Shown here piece by piece: positions 26,401 to 34,403 of a stretch of DNA of 60,658 nucleotides. Numbering within the stretch: the stretch's first letter is position 1; every line of letters starts with the position of its first letter. The notes beneath the pieces are model-generated. The model did no database searches. It was given only the letters and a program-made list of their open reading frames with translations, and was not told where the DNA came from. The stretch is from assembly GCF_040289485.1 (NCBI RefSeq), contig NZ_PSLG01000008.1, forward strand, positions 1 through 60,658, written 5' to 3'. The position numbers were made by a program, and so were the translations under genes. Source of the stretch: Thermoflexus sp040289485. GTDB lineage: Bacteria; Chloroflexota; Anaerolineae; Thermoflexales; Thermoflexaceae.

Positions 26401-26895
26401 ATGAAGGCGCGATGGCTTATGGGGCTGGTCGGCGTCGCATATTTGATGGGGTCGGTGGGGCGGGTCTGGGCGCAATTTCCCACGCCCGGGCCGACCCCGA
26501 CCCCTCTCCCTCCGCCGACGGCCACCTTCACGCCCGCACCTTCACCCGTGGCCACCCCCACGCCCTCGCCGACCCTCCTGCCGACGGCCACGCCCACCTT
26601 CACGCCCTCGCCGTCGCCTCCGCCCCTGCCGACCGCCACCGCATCCCCCACCCTCCCGCCAACGGTTTTCCCCATGCCCTCACCGACATCGACGCCGGCC
26701 CCCATCGGCCCTCCCCCGCCGTCGGCGGATGTCGGGAGTAGGGGACCCGCTCCAGAACCTGCGGCGCCTGCAGCACGGTTGCCCACCACTGGCTTCGATG
26801 CAGTGGGCCTGGCAGGGGCTGTCTTTTTCGCCTTCCTCGCCCTGGCCCTCGCCCTCTGGCGGCGGCGTGCGCGACCAGGGCCCCCGCGGGCGTAG
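26401..26895 (+). CDS. Pro/Thr-rich LPXTG-type wall-anchored protein
   Basis: A 164-residue protein: signal peptide to about residue 25 (ending VWAQ), a ~95-residue Pro/Thr/Ser stalk, then a complete sortase sorting signal with LPTTG (127-131), a hydrophobic helix (about 135-154) and a basic tail WRRRAR. Sortases cleave this motif and attach the protein to peptidoglycan in monoderm bacteria. No folded domain is present, so it may be a spacer or glycosylated wall protein. TAGAAT lies 28 bases upstream as a possible -10. No sortase gene is in the window. Confidence 0.8.
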   Translation: MKARWLMGLVGVAYLMGSVGRVWAQFPTPGPTPTPLPPPTATFTPAPSPVATPTPSPTLLPTATPTFTPSPSPPPLPTATASPTLPPTVFPMPSPTSTPAPIGPPPPSADVGSRGPAPEPAAPAARLPTTGFDAVGLAGAVFFAFLALALALWRRRARPGPPRA

Positions 26896-26923
26896 GACAA
26901 AGGTCCAGGCCGGACGAAGGGCT

Positions 26924-26952
26924 CTGGCCTTCTGGCCTCGAGGGGATTAAAC
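26924..26952 (+). promoter_or_regulatory. Candidate promoter for the cpaB-tadC operon
   Basis: CTGGCC, 17 bases, TTAAAC: weak hexamers but correctly spaced in an otherwise GC-rich gap. The 8-base palindrome CCTCGAGG occurs at 26936-26943 and again at 26997-27004, bracketing the -10 about six helical turns apart. Confidence 0.35.
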
Positions 26953-27011
26953 TGGAGATGCCTTTGGGGCGACCCCATGGGCGCGACCATCTCGAGCCTC
27001 GAGGAGACACC

Positions 27012-28007
27012 ATGCGTCGACGACGAAATCGAACGTTGTTGCTGCTCATCCTGGTCGTCCTGGCCCTCATGGTGGGGGCGCTGATCGTGCTGCCCCGGTT
27101 CACCGCAGGCCCGGCCCCGACGGCCACGCCGACGCCACCCTTCCTGAAGGCGATCGTCATCGCCGCCCAGAACATCCCGCGAGGGGCCGTCATCACCGAA
27201 TCGGATGTGACGCTGCGGGGCTGGCCGGTGGAGGTGCTGCCGGAGGGAGCCTTTGAGGATCCGAAGGTTGTGATCGGCAAGGTGGCGCGGGCCGACATCC
27301 CTCGCCAGAAACCGATCGTCCCGGAGGACCTGGCGGAGCAGCCCGCCGAGGTCGCCCGCCGGGGCTCGCTGGCGTCGCTGTTCGTGCCCAAGGGGAAGGT
27401 GGCCTTCGCCTTCCCGGTGGACGAGGCGGCGGCGGTCGCCTTCAACCTCGCCCCGGGGGACCGGGTGGACGTCCTGGTCACGTTCTCCTTTGTCCAAATC
27501 AAATCGCCCAAAATATTGGATGAGGACCTGGCCCGTCGCGCGATCGCGCTGGGGATGCCGGCCCCCGAGGCGGTTAACCTGGCCACGTCGGAGCTGAAAC
27601 CGGAATCCCGGATGGTTTATCGCATCAGCCAACTGGTGCTGCAGAACGTGGAAGTGCTGACGGTAGGGGCCTTCGAGCCGCCGGTAACGATGCGGCCGGC
27701 CCCCGCGGCCACCCCGGCACCGGGCCCGACGCCCACGCCCACCCCGCGGCCCCGCCAACAATACATCGTCCTGCTGGTGGACCAGCAGGACGCGCTGGTG
27801 CTCCAGTGGCTGCGGGAGAGCGGGGCGGTGGTGGACTTCGCCCTGCGCAACCCGACCGACAACCAACTGGTGCGGACGGATCCGGTCACCCTGGAAGCCC
27901 TGATGGCGCGCTTGGGGATCACCCTGCCGCCCCCCGGCAACTTCGCCCTGCAAGCGGACACCACGCCGGGCTGTCCGGATCAGTGGGCCAGGGAGCCCTG
28001 TCGATGA
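27012..28007 (+). CDS. cpaB: Flp pilus assembly protein CpaB/RcpC
   Basis: A 331-residue protein: a basic start and membrane anchor (about 7-30), a short Pro/Thr stretch, then an SAF domain (AIVIAAQNIPRGAVITESDVTLR, split about 44-66) and the RcpC/CpaB core with VPKGKVAFAFPVDEAAAVAFNLAPGD. A second Pro/Thr linker lies near residue 235-250. In diderms CpaB works with the outer-membrane secretin; with no secretin here it probably acts at the wall. GAGGAGACACC precedes ATG. It heads the conserved cpaB-E-F-tadB-C order. Confidence 0.88.
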   Translation: MRRRRNRTLLLLILVVLALMVGALIVLPRFTAGPAPTATPTPPFLKAIVIAAQNIPRGAVITESDVTLRGWPVEVLPEGAFEDPKVVIGKVARADIPRQKPIVPEDLAEQPAEVARRGSLASLFVPKGKVAFAFPVDEAAAVAFNLAPGDRVDVLVTFSFVQIKSPKILDEDLARRAIALGMPAPEAVNLATSELKPESRMVYRISQLVLQNVEVLTVGAFEPPVTMRPAPAATPAPGPTPTPTPRPRQQYIVLLVDQQDALVLQWLRESGAVVDFALRNPTDNQLVRTDPVTLEALMARLGITLPPPGNFALQADTTPGCPDQWAREPCR

Positions 28008-28037
28008 GGGCGGATGACGGATCCCACAGGAGGGCCT

Positions 28038-29243
28038 ATGGCGGAGCAACGGATCCGGGTGTTGATTGTCGACGATGTCCCGGAGACCCGGGAGAACCTG
28101 AAACGGTTGCTCCTTTTTGAAAGCGACATCGAAGTGGTGGGCGCAGCAGCCACCGCCGAAGAGGGCGTCCGGCTGGCCCGGGAGCGGCAGCCCGACGTGG
28201 TGTTGCTGGACATCAACCTGCCGGGGATGAGCGGGATCGAGGCCATCGAACAGATCATGGAGGTGGCCCCCCTGACCCAAGTGGTGATGATGTCTGTCCA
28301 GAGCGACGCCGACTACTTGCGGCGGGCCATGCTGGCCGGCGCCCGGGATTTCCTTCCCAAGCCCTTCTCCGCCGACGAACTGGTGGCCACCATCCGGCGG
28401 GTCCACCGAACCCGTCGGGCCCCGGCGGTGCTGCCGCCCACCGGCCCCCTGCCCGGGGCCGCCGGTCGCCCCGCGCCAGGGAAGATCGTGGCGGTCTACA
28501 GCCCCAAAGGCGGGGTGGGCACGACGATGATCGCCGTGAACGTGGCGGTGGCCATCCAGAAGCCCGAACGCAAAGTGGCCCTGATCGATGCTTCCCTGCC
28601 CTTCGGAGACGTGGGCGTCTTTCTCAACATGCAGGGCCCGCGCCATCTGGCGGATCTGGCCCAACTGGAGGAGCCGGACGCCGAGGCCCTGACCCTCTCG
28701 ATGCTCTCCCACACCTCGGGGCTGAAGGTGCTCCTGGCCCCGCCTCGCCCGGAACTGGCCGAATACGTGACGGAGAAGGCCATGCGCGCCATCCTGGGCC
28801 TGGCCCGTTCGCTCTTCGACGTCCTGATCGTCGACACCAACACCCAACTGGTCGAACCCACCCTCTCCATCCTGGACGAGGCGGATCAGATCCTGCTGGT
28901 GGTCGCCCCGGATGTCCCCACCATCAAGAACGCCCGGCTGTTCTTCGATGTGACGGCCCAGTTGAACTATCCTCCTCAGAAGATCATGATGGTCCTCAAC
29001 AAGGTGGACCGGCGTTTCGGGATCACCGCCGAGATGGTGGCGCAAGCCCTCAAACACCCGATCTCGGCCCAGATCCCATGGGATGAGATGTCTGTGCTCA
29101 CCTCGATCAACAGAGGGATCCCGCTGGTGACCCAGCGGGCCAAACCCGTCGCCCAGGCCCTGCTGCAACTGGCCTCCCGAGTGGAGGAAGCCCTGTTCGC
29201 CCCCCAGGAGGTCGGGGAGGCCCGAAGGCGCCCCGCCCGCTGA
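28038..29243 (+). CDS. cpaE: Pilus assembly ATPase CpaE (receiver + ParA/MinD domains)
   Basis: A 401-residue protein. Residues 6-120 form a response-regulator receiver with the acidic pair D12-D13, phosphoacceptor D58 (LLDINLPGMSG) and the conserved Lys near 108. A linker leads to a ParA/MinD ATPase with deviant Walker A KGGVGTT (about 160) and LIDASLPFGDVGVFL. CpaE/TadZ proteins place the Tad machine at a cell pole. Unlike many CpaE proteins, the receiver keeps its phosphorylation residues, so phosphocontrol is possible. CAGGAGGG fixes the ATG. Confidence 0.9.
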   Translation: MAEQRIRVLIVDDVPETRENLKRLLLFESDIEVVGAAATAEEGVRLARERQPDVVLLDINLPGMSGIEAIEQIMEVAPLTQVVMMSVQSDADYLRRAMLAGARDFLPKPFSADELVATIRRVHRTRRAPAVLPPTGPLPGAAGRPAPGKIVAVYSPKGGVGTTMIAVNVAVAIQKPERKVALIDASLPFGDVGVFLNMQGPRHLADLAQLEEPDAEALTLSMLSHTSGLKVLLAPPRPELAEYVTEKAMRAILGLARSLFDVLIVDTNTQLVEPTLSILDEADQILLVVAPDVPTIKNARLFFDVTAQLNYPPQKIMMVLNKVDRRFGITAEMVAQALKHPISAQIPWDEMSVLTSINRGIPLVTQRAKPVAQALLQLASRVEEALFAPQEVGEARRRPAR

Positions 29244-29273
29244 GGGATCCCTGAAACCAGCAGGAGGTGAACG

Positions 29274-30668
29274 ATGTCGTTGCTGCGGCGGATCCAGGGA
29301 AGCCAACCCTCTCCAACGCCCGCCCCGGGGCCGGAGCCCGCCCGTCCCCATCCGACCCCGGAGGCGCCTCCGCCCCGGCGCCCGCTGCCGACCACCGGGG
29401 GGATGCGGGATGCCTACGTCGATCTGAAGAACCGGATCCAGGCCAAACTGCTCGCCGACCTGGAGCCCAACCTGGACTTCTCCCAGGCCGGAGAACTGCG
29501 CGCCCTCATCGAGGAGAAGTTCGACGCCGTCCTGGCTGAGGACCACATCGTCCTCAGCCGCCTGGAGCGCCAGCGCCTCTTCGAGCAGATCGTCGCTGAG
29601 ATCCTCGGCTATGGCCCCCTGGAGCCCCTGCTTCGGGACGACACCATCACTGAGATCATGGTCAACGGGCCGAAGAAGGTTTACATCGAACGCAACGGGA
29701 AGATCGAGCGGACCAACGTGGTCTTCGAGGACGAGGACCACCTGATGCGCATCATCGAGCGCATCGTCGCCCCCCTGGGCCGTCGGGTGGACGAGAGCGT
29801 GCCCTACGTGGACGCGCGCCTCCCCGACGGCTCGCGGGTCAACATCGTGATCCCGCCCATCTCCCTCATTGGGCCCGTGGTGACCATCCGCAAGTTCTAC
29901 CGTACCCCCCTCACGGTGGACGACCTCATCCGCCTGGGGTCGGCCACCCCCGAGGTGATGGAGTTCCTGAAGGCCTGTGTCCAGGCCAAGATCAACATCT
30001 TGATCTCCGGCGGGACGGGCTCCGGGAAGACCACCCTCCTCAACGTCCTCTCGGGCTTCATCCCGGAGGGGGAGCGCATCATCACCATCGAGAACGCGGC
30101 CGAGCTGCAGTTGCGTCAGGAGCACGTGGTCACCCTGGAGACGCGCCCTCCCAACATCGAGGGGAAAGGGGAGATCACCATGCGGGATCTGGTGATCAAC
30201 GCCCTCCGGATGCGGCCCGACCGCATCATCGTGGGGGAGTGCCGCGGCGGCGAGGCCTTCGACATGCTCCAGGCGATGAACACCGGCCACGAGGGCTCCA
30301 TGACCACCATCCACGCCAACAGCCCGCGGGACGCCCTGGCCCGTCTGGAGAACATGGTGCTGATGGCCGGGACGGACCTGCCCCACCGCGCCATTCGGGA
30401 GCAGATCGCCATGGCCATCGACCTGATCGTCCAGACGGCGCGGATGCGCGACGGCTCCCGAAAGATCGTCTCCCTCACCGAGATCCAGGGGTTGGAGGGG
30501 GAGATCATCACCACCACGGAGCTCTTCAAGTTTGAGCAATACGGGATGGAAGGGGGCAAGGTGGTGGGCCGCCTGGTCCCCACCGGCATCCGCCCCAAGT
30601 TCATGGACCGCCTGGAGGCGGCCGGCATCCGGCTCCCGCCCGCGATCTTCGGCGTCGGGCGTCGGTGA
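29274..30668 (+). CDS. cpaF: Tad pilus secretion ATPase CpaF/TadA
   Basis: A 464-residue type II/IV secretion ATPase that powers pilus extension and perhaps retraction. It has a Pro-rich start, an N-terminal helical domain (about 40-120), the MVNGPKKVYIERNGKIE region, Walker A GGTGSGKTT (about 245-253), an Asp-box/Walker B region VGECRGGEAFDMLQAMNTGH, and the His box GSMTTIHANS. AGGAGGTGAACG precedes ATG. Full length and all motifs intact. Confidence 0.95.
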   Translation: MSLLRRIQGSQPSPTPAPGPEPARPHPTPEAPPPRRPLPTTGGMRDAYVDLKNRIQAKLLADLEPNLDFSQAGELRALIEEKFDAVLAEDHIVLSRLERQRLFEQIVAEILGYGPLEPLLRDDTITEIMVNGPKKVYIERNGKIERTNVVFEDEDHLMRIIERIVAPLGRRVDESVPYVDARLPDGSRVNIVIPPISLIGPVVTIRKFYRTPLTVDDLIRLGSATPEVMEFLKACVQAKINILISGGTGSGKTTLLNVLSGFIPEGERIITIENAAELQLRQEHVVTLETRPPNIEGKGEITMRDLVINALRMRPDRIIVGECRGGEAFDMLQAMNTGHEGSMTTIHANSPRDALARLENMVLMAGTDLPHRAIREQIAMAIDLIVQTARMRDGSRKIVSLTEIQGLEGEIITTTELFKFEQYGMEGGKVVGRLVPTGIRPKFMDRLEAAGIRLPPAIFGVGRR

Positions 30669-30704
30669 GCCGGAGGGCGGCCGACGCGGGGAAGGGAGGA
30701 GCCG

Positions 30705-31670
30705 ATGTCCTTGCAACTCTACATCCTCATCGGGGGCAGCGCCCTCATCCTCCTCCTGCTCCTCCTCTACATCTTCGGCGGAGGGGAAGAGGAGGTCATC
30801 GAGCGGCTGGAGCGCTACGCGGGGCCGGCCCCCGCCCGCCGGGAGGACGCCCGCTCGCGGACGGCAACGCGGCGCGCCATGCCGTTCAGCGAGACCCTGA
30901 ACCGCGCCATCGCCGGCCGCGGCTTCGCTGAGGACCTCCGCCTCCAGTTGGCCCGGGCGGACCTCAAGTTAACCCCGGCCGAGTTCCTGGTGCTCCAGAT
31001 CATGATGGCGGTCCTGGGGTTCCTCCTGAGCCAGTGGTTCTTCCGCTTCCTCCCCCTTGCCCTGTTGGGCCTGGTGGCCGGCTTCTTCGCCCCCCGGCTG
31101 TATGTGGCCTGGCGGCAGCGCCGCCGCCTGGCCGCCTTCAACGCCCAACTGGGGGACGCCATCAACCTGATGGTCAACGGCCTGCGGGCCGGCTACAGCA
31201 TCCTCCAGGCCATGGAGGCCGTGGCCCGGGAGCTCCCGCCCCCGATCGCGACCGAGTTCGACCGCGTGGTCAAAGAGCAACAACTCGGCCTGTCACTGGA
31301 GCAGGCCCTCCAGAACATGCTGCGGCGCGTGCGCAGCGACGACCTGGAGATGTTGGTCACCGCCATCCTCATCCAGCGGGAGGTCGGGGGGAACCTGGCG
31401 GAGATCCTGGACACCATCAGTTTCACCATCCGCGAGCGGGTGCGCATCAAGGGGGAGATTCGCGTCCTGACCGCCCAGCAGATGCTCAGCGGCTACGTCC
31501 TGATCTTCCTCCCCATCGGACTGGGCCTGATCCTGTTCGGTATCAACCGGGACTACATGCTCAACTTCTTCAACAGCGGTATCATAGGCTACTTCATGAT
31601 CGCATGCACGATCGTGATGATGCTCATCGGGTTCTTCGTGATCCAGCGGATCGTGCGCATCGAGGTGTAG
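30705..31670 (+). CDS. tadB: Tad platform protein TadB
   Basis: A 321-residue inner-membrane platform protein with a T2SSF domain. There is an N-terminal membrane segment (about 5-22), a central hydrophobic pair (about 95-125), a cytoplasmic helical F domain with LVNGLRAGYSILQAME and LVTAILIQREVGGNLAEILD, and two C-terminal helices. It pairs with TadC to form the pilus extrusion base. GGGAGGAGCCG precedes ATG. Confidence 0.93.
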   Translation: MSLQLYILIGGSALILLLLLLYIFGGGEEEVIERLERYAGPAPARREDARSRTATRRAMPFSETLNRAIAGRGFAEDLRLQLARADLKLTPAEFLVLQIMMAVLGFLLSQWFFRFLPLALLGLVAGFFAPRLYVAWRQRRRLAAFNAQLGDAINLMVNGLRAGYSILQAMEAVARELPPPIATEFDRVVKEQQLGLSLEQALQNMLRRVRSDDLEMLVTAILIQREVGGNLAEILDTISFTIRERVRIKGEIRVLTAQQMLSGYVLIFLPIGLGLILFGINRDYMLNFFNSGIIGYFMIACTIVMMLIGFFVIQRIVRIEV

Positions 31671-31680
31671 AGAGGCCAAA

Positions 31681-32616
31681 ATGCTGAGCACAGTCCTGAT
31701 CCTGGCGATCCTGGCCATCGGCCTGATCGCCATCGCGGTGGTTGTGGGCCTCGGCGCGCCCCGCGAGGAGGAGCTGATCCAGGCACGGCTGGCGGAGTTC
31801 GCCGCCCGCGACGTCCCGGTCTCCCTGGAGGAGATCGAACTCTCCATCCCCTTCACCCAACGGGTGATCGTCCCCCTCCTCCGCCAGATCGGGGAATTCG
31901 TCGCCCGCTTCACCCCTCAGTCCCTGATCGAGGATACCCGCCGCCGCCTCGAACTGGCCGGGAACCCGGTCCGCCTGGGCCCCGCGGAGTTCTTCGTGCT
32001 TCAGATCCTCGCCGGCCTCGCCCTCTTCGGGCTGTCTCACGTCTTGCTCCTGCGGGCGCCGGCCATGCATCGCTGGGCCCTGAGCCTGGCCATCGGCGGC
32101 CTGGGGTTCTTCTATCCCCGCATATGGCTCAATCAGCAGATCGCCCGGCGGAAGCGGGAGATCCTGAAGACGCTCCCCGACGCGCTGGACCTGCTGGTGA
32201 TCTGTGTGGAGGCCGGCCTGGGGTTCGACGCGGCGATGCAACGGGTGGCCGAGCGCTGGGACAACGAACTGGGCCGGGCCTTCGCCCGCGTGTTGCACGA
32301 GATCGCCCTGGGCCGCGCTCGCAAGGATGCCCTGCGGGACATGGCCGCCCGCGTGGATCTGCCGGAGATGACCTCCTTCGTGGCCGCCATCATCCAGGCC
32401 GAGCAACTTGGCACCAGCATCGCCAAGGTCCTGCACATCCAGGCGGATCAGATGCGGCTGCGTCGCCGGCAGCGAGCGGAGGAACTGGCCCGCCAGGCCC
32501 CCATCAAGATGCTTTTCCCACTGGTCTTCCTAATCTTCCCGGCCATGTTCGTGGTCCTCCTGGGGCCGGCCGTGTTGATCGTCATCAAGCAGTTCTTCGG
32601 CAACGCCTTTCCCTGA
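31681..32616 (+). CDS. tadC: Tad platform protein TadC
   Basis: A 311-residue T2SSF-domain membrane protein, the partner of TadB, starting 10 bases after its stop. Hydrophobic segments lie at about 3-22, 100-140 and 285-308, with the F domain LPDALDLLVICVEAGLGFDAAM and IIQAEQLGTSIAKVLHIQADQ between. The end of the Tad block is marked by comF only four bases later. Confidence 0.92.
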   Translation: MLSTVLILAILAIGLIAIAVVVGLGAPREEELIQARLAEFAARDVPVSLEEIELSIPFTQRVIVPLLRQIGEFVARFTPQSLIEDTRRRLELAGNPVRLGPAEFFVLQILAGLALFGLSHVLLLRAPAMHRWALSLAIGGLGFFYPRIWLNQQIARRKREILKTLPDALDLLVICVEAGLGFDAAMQRVAERWDNELGRAFARVLHEIALGRARKDALRDMAARVDLPEMTSFVAAIIQAEQLGTSIAKVLHIQADQMRLRRRQRAEELARQAPIKMLFPLVFLIFPAMFVVLLGPAVLIVIKQFFGNAFP

Positions 32617-32620
32617 ACCA

Positions 32621-33337
32621 ATGGCCTACCTCCTTCCCTGGCTCGTCCGACGCCTGGAGGAGGCCCTGGACCTCCTCCTCCCGCCTCGCTGTGCGGGCTG
32701 CGGGCGCCCCGGGGCCTGGTGGTGCGCGGCGTGCGCCCAGGCGGTGGCCCCCATCCAGCCCCCTGTCTGTTTCGCCTGCGGGGCTCCATGGGACAGGGAG
32801 GGCCCCTGCCCGGGATGCCGGGAGGATCCCCCGGCCCTCGACGGCATCCGCTCTTGCTGCCTCTACGCCGGGCCGATCCGACGCGCCCTCCATCAGATCA
32901 AATTTCACGGGCGGTTCGCCGTGGCCCAGGCCTTGGCCTCCCTGATGGCCGAGGGGTGGTCCCGCTTCTCCTTAGAGGCCGACCTGGTCCTCCCGGCCCC
33001 CGCCGCCCCAGCCCGCCAGCGAGAACGGGGCTATAATCAGGCGGCCCTCCTCGCCCGGGCCATGGCGGCGCGGCTGGGCTTGCCCCTGGAGGAGACGGCC
33101 TTGCGTCGGATCCGAGGCGCCCCCTCCCAGGTCGGGCTAAGCCGGGCAGCGCGACGGGAGAACGTCCGAGAGGCGTTCCAGGCCGACCCACAGCGCGTGG
33201 ACGGGCGACGGGTGGTGGTCGTCGACGACGTGTGCACCACTGGGGCGACCCTGGAGGCATGCGCCGCTGCCCTCTACCGGGCCGGGGCCCGCTCCGTCTG
33301 GGGCTTCACCTTGGCCCGGACCCCCCGTTGGGTTTAG
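32621..33337 (+). CDS. comF: ComF family phosphoribosyltransferase-like protein
   Basis: A 238-residue ComF protein. An N-terminal double zinc-ribbon (CAGCGRPG...CAAC, CFACG...CPGC; residues ~23-66) is followed by a type I PRTase fold with the PRPP loop VVVVDDVCTTGATL. ComF proteins are needed for DNA uptake in naturally competent bacteria; their biochemical role is still unclear. It starts four bases after tadC and has no separate RBS gap, so it is almost surely cotranscribed and translationally coupled with the pilus genes. Confidence 0.92.
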   Translation: MAYLLPWLVRRLEEALDLLLPPRCAGCGRPGAWWCAACAQAVAPIQPPVCFACGAPWDREGPCPGCREDPPALDGIRSCCLYAGPIRRALHQIKFHGRFAVAQALASLMAEGWSRFSLEADLVLPAPAAPARQRERGYNQAALLARAMAARLGLPLEETALRRIRGAPSQVGLSRAARRENVREAFQADPQRVDGRRVVVVDDVCTTGATLEACAAALYRAGARSVWGFTLARTPRWV

Positions 33338-33340
33338 ATT
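33311..33340 (+). promoter_or_regulatory. Candidate hpf promoter within the 3' end of comF
   Basis: TTGGCC, 18 bases, TAGATT (4/6 and 4/6) overlaps the comF stop; the T-rich sequence GATTTAATGTG follows. It would give hpf a 5' leader of about 50 bases and independent control, as expected for a stationary-phase gene. Confidence 0.4.
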
Positions 33341-33398
33341 TAATGTGTGTGAAGAGGTTCCCCCGCCTGGCGGGAAGATCCGATCTGGAGGCCTGTCG

Positions 33399-33941
33399 AT
33401 GGAACTGATCATCCGGGGGCGCAACATTGAGGTGACCGAGCCGATCGAGGCCTACGCCCGCAAGCGGATCGCCCGGCTCGAGCGGTTCCTCCCGACGATC
33501 TCCCAGGCGGAACTGGAACTGGCCCAGGAGAACACCCGCAGCCGTGATCAGCGGCAGATCGCCCAACTGACCATCCGGATGACGCCCGGCCTCCTCCTCC
33601 GGGCCGAGGAGCGCCACGCGGATCTCCTGGCGGCCATCGATCTGGTGGTCGACAAGATGGAACGTCGCATCGAGCGCTTCAAAGGGCGGCGGGAGGGGCG
33701 CCTCCGCCCCGACGAGGCAGCGCCCTCTGCCCCTCCCGAGGCGGCCTCTGAGCCGGCCGGCCGCATCGTGAAGGTCAAGCGCTTCGCGGTGACGGCGATG
33801 ACACCGGAGGAGGCCGTCGAGCAGATGGAACTGCTGGGCCACGATTTCTTCCTTTTCTATAACCCCGAGACCGCCAGCATCAACTTGGTCTACCGCCGCC
33901 GGGACGGCAACTACGGTTTGATCCAGCCGGAACTGGCCTGA
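33399..33941 (+). CDS. hpf: Long-form ribosome hibernation promoting factor
   Basis: A 180-residue long HPF. The N-terminal ribosome-binding domain (about 1-95, ELIIRGRNIEVTEPIEAYARKR, split) is joined by an Ala/Pro linker to the C-terminal dimerisation domain (VKVKRFAVTAMTPEEAVEQM, FFLFYNPETASINLVYRRRDGNYGLI). Long HPF joins two 70S ribosomes into inactive 100S particles. The ATG used has CTGGAGGCCTGTCG upstream; an in-frame ATG at 33345 would add 18 non-homologous residues. Confidence 0.93.
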   Translation: MELIIRGRNIEVTEPIEAYARKRIARLERFLPTISQAELELAQENTRSRDQRQIAQLTIRMTPGLLLRAEERHADLLAAIDLVVDKMERRIERFKGRREGRLRPDEAAPSAPPEAASEPAGRIVKVKRFAVTAMTPEEAVEQMELLGHDFFLFYNPETASINLVYRRRDGNYGLIQPELA

Positions 33942-33962
33942 GGAAAAGCGCCCCGGGACCGA

Positions 33963-34403
33963 TCACGGCTCCGCTAGGAGATAGGGCTCCGCCGCCCAGC
34001 CGGCGGACCCTCCATCCTCGGTCTGCACCCAACGCCATCGCAGGCCATCCGCCTCCGCCCAGCGGGGAAAGGCCCAGACGGCGGTGCCCTCCGGCAGGAC
34101 CGCGAGGACCGCATACTGCAGCCCTGGGCCCTCCCGGAGCCGCAACCCCAGTCCCCCCGTCCCAGCAACGACCATACGGTGGGCTTCCGGAGTGGGCGTC
34201 GGGGAGGGTGTTGGGGAGGGCGTCGCGGGCCGCTCCGTGGGGACCGTGGTGGTCCACACGATCCGGGCGACGGCCGTCGGCGGAGGCCGTCGGGCCGCCG
34301 GGCGCAGCCCGGCCAGGCCTACGGCGAGGCCGATCAGCAACACCATCCCTCCCACCCCGATCCCGAGGCCACGGATCCGCATACGGCTCCATCTACTTCC
34401 CAT
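33963..34403 (-). CDS. Secreted SH3b-domain protein
   Basis: A 146-residue exported protein: basic start, hydrophobic segment (about 13-33), Pro/Thr linker with TPSPTPSPTPTPE (about 60-73), then a bacterial SH3b domain (GLGLRLREGPGLQYAVLAVL...GTAVWAF...WRWVQTEDG). SH3b domains bind cell-wall peptides. Its ATG overlaps the end of the MraY-like gene by 11 bases, so it is the third gene of a leftward envelope operon; an internal ATG at residue 8 is an alternative start. Confidence 0.8.
   Translation of the reverse strand: MGSRWSRMRIRGLGIGVGGMVLLIGLAVGLAGLRPAARRPPPTAVARIVWTTTVPTERPATPSPTPSPTPTPEAHRMVVAGTGGLGLRLREGPGLQYAVLAVLPEGTAVWAFPRWAEADGLRWRWVQTEDGGSAGWAAEPYLLAEP

Noticed and set aside
26367..30716. 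A 1449-codon leftward open frame antisense to cpaB-cpaE-cpaF
   Set aside because: It is His/Gly/Gln-rich without any domain, and mirrors GC-biased third positions of well-supported Tad genes on the other strand.
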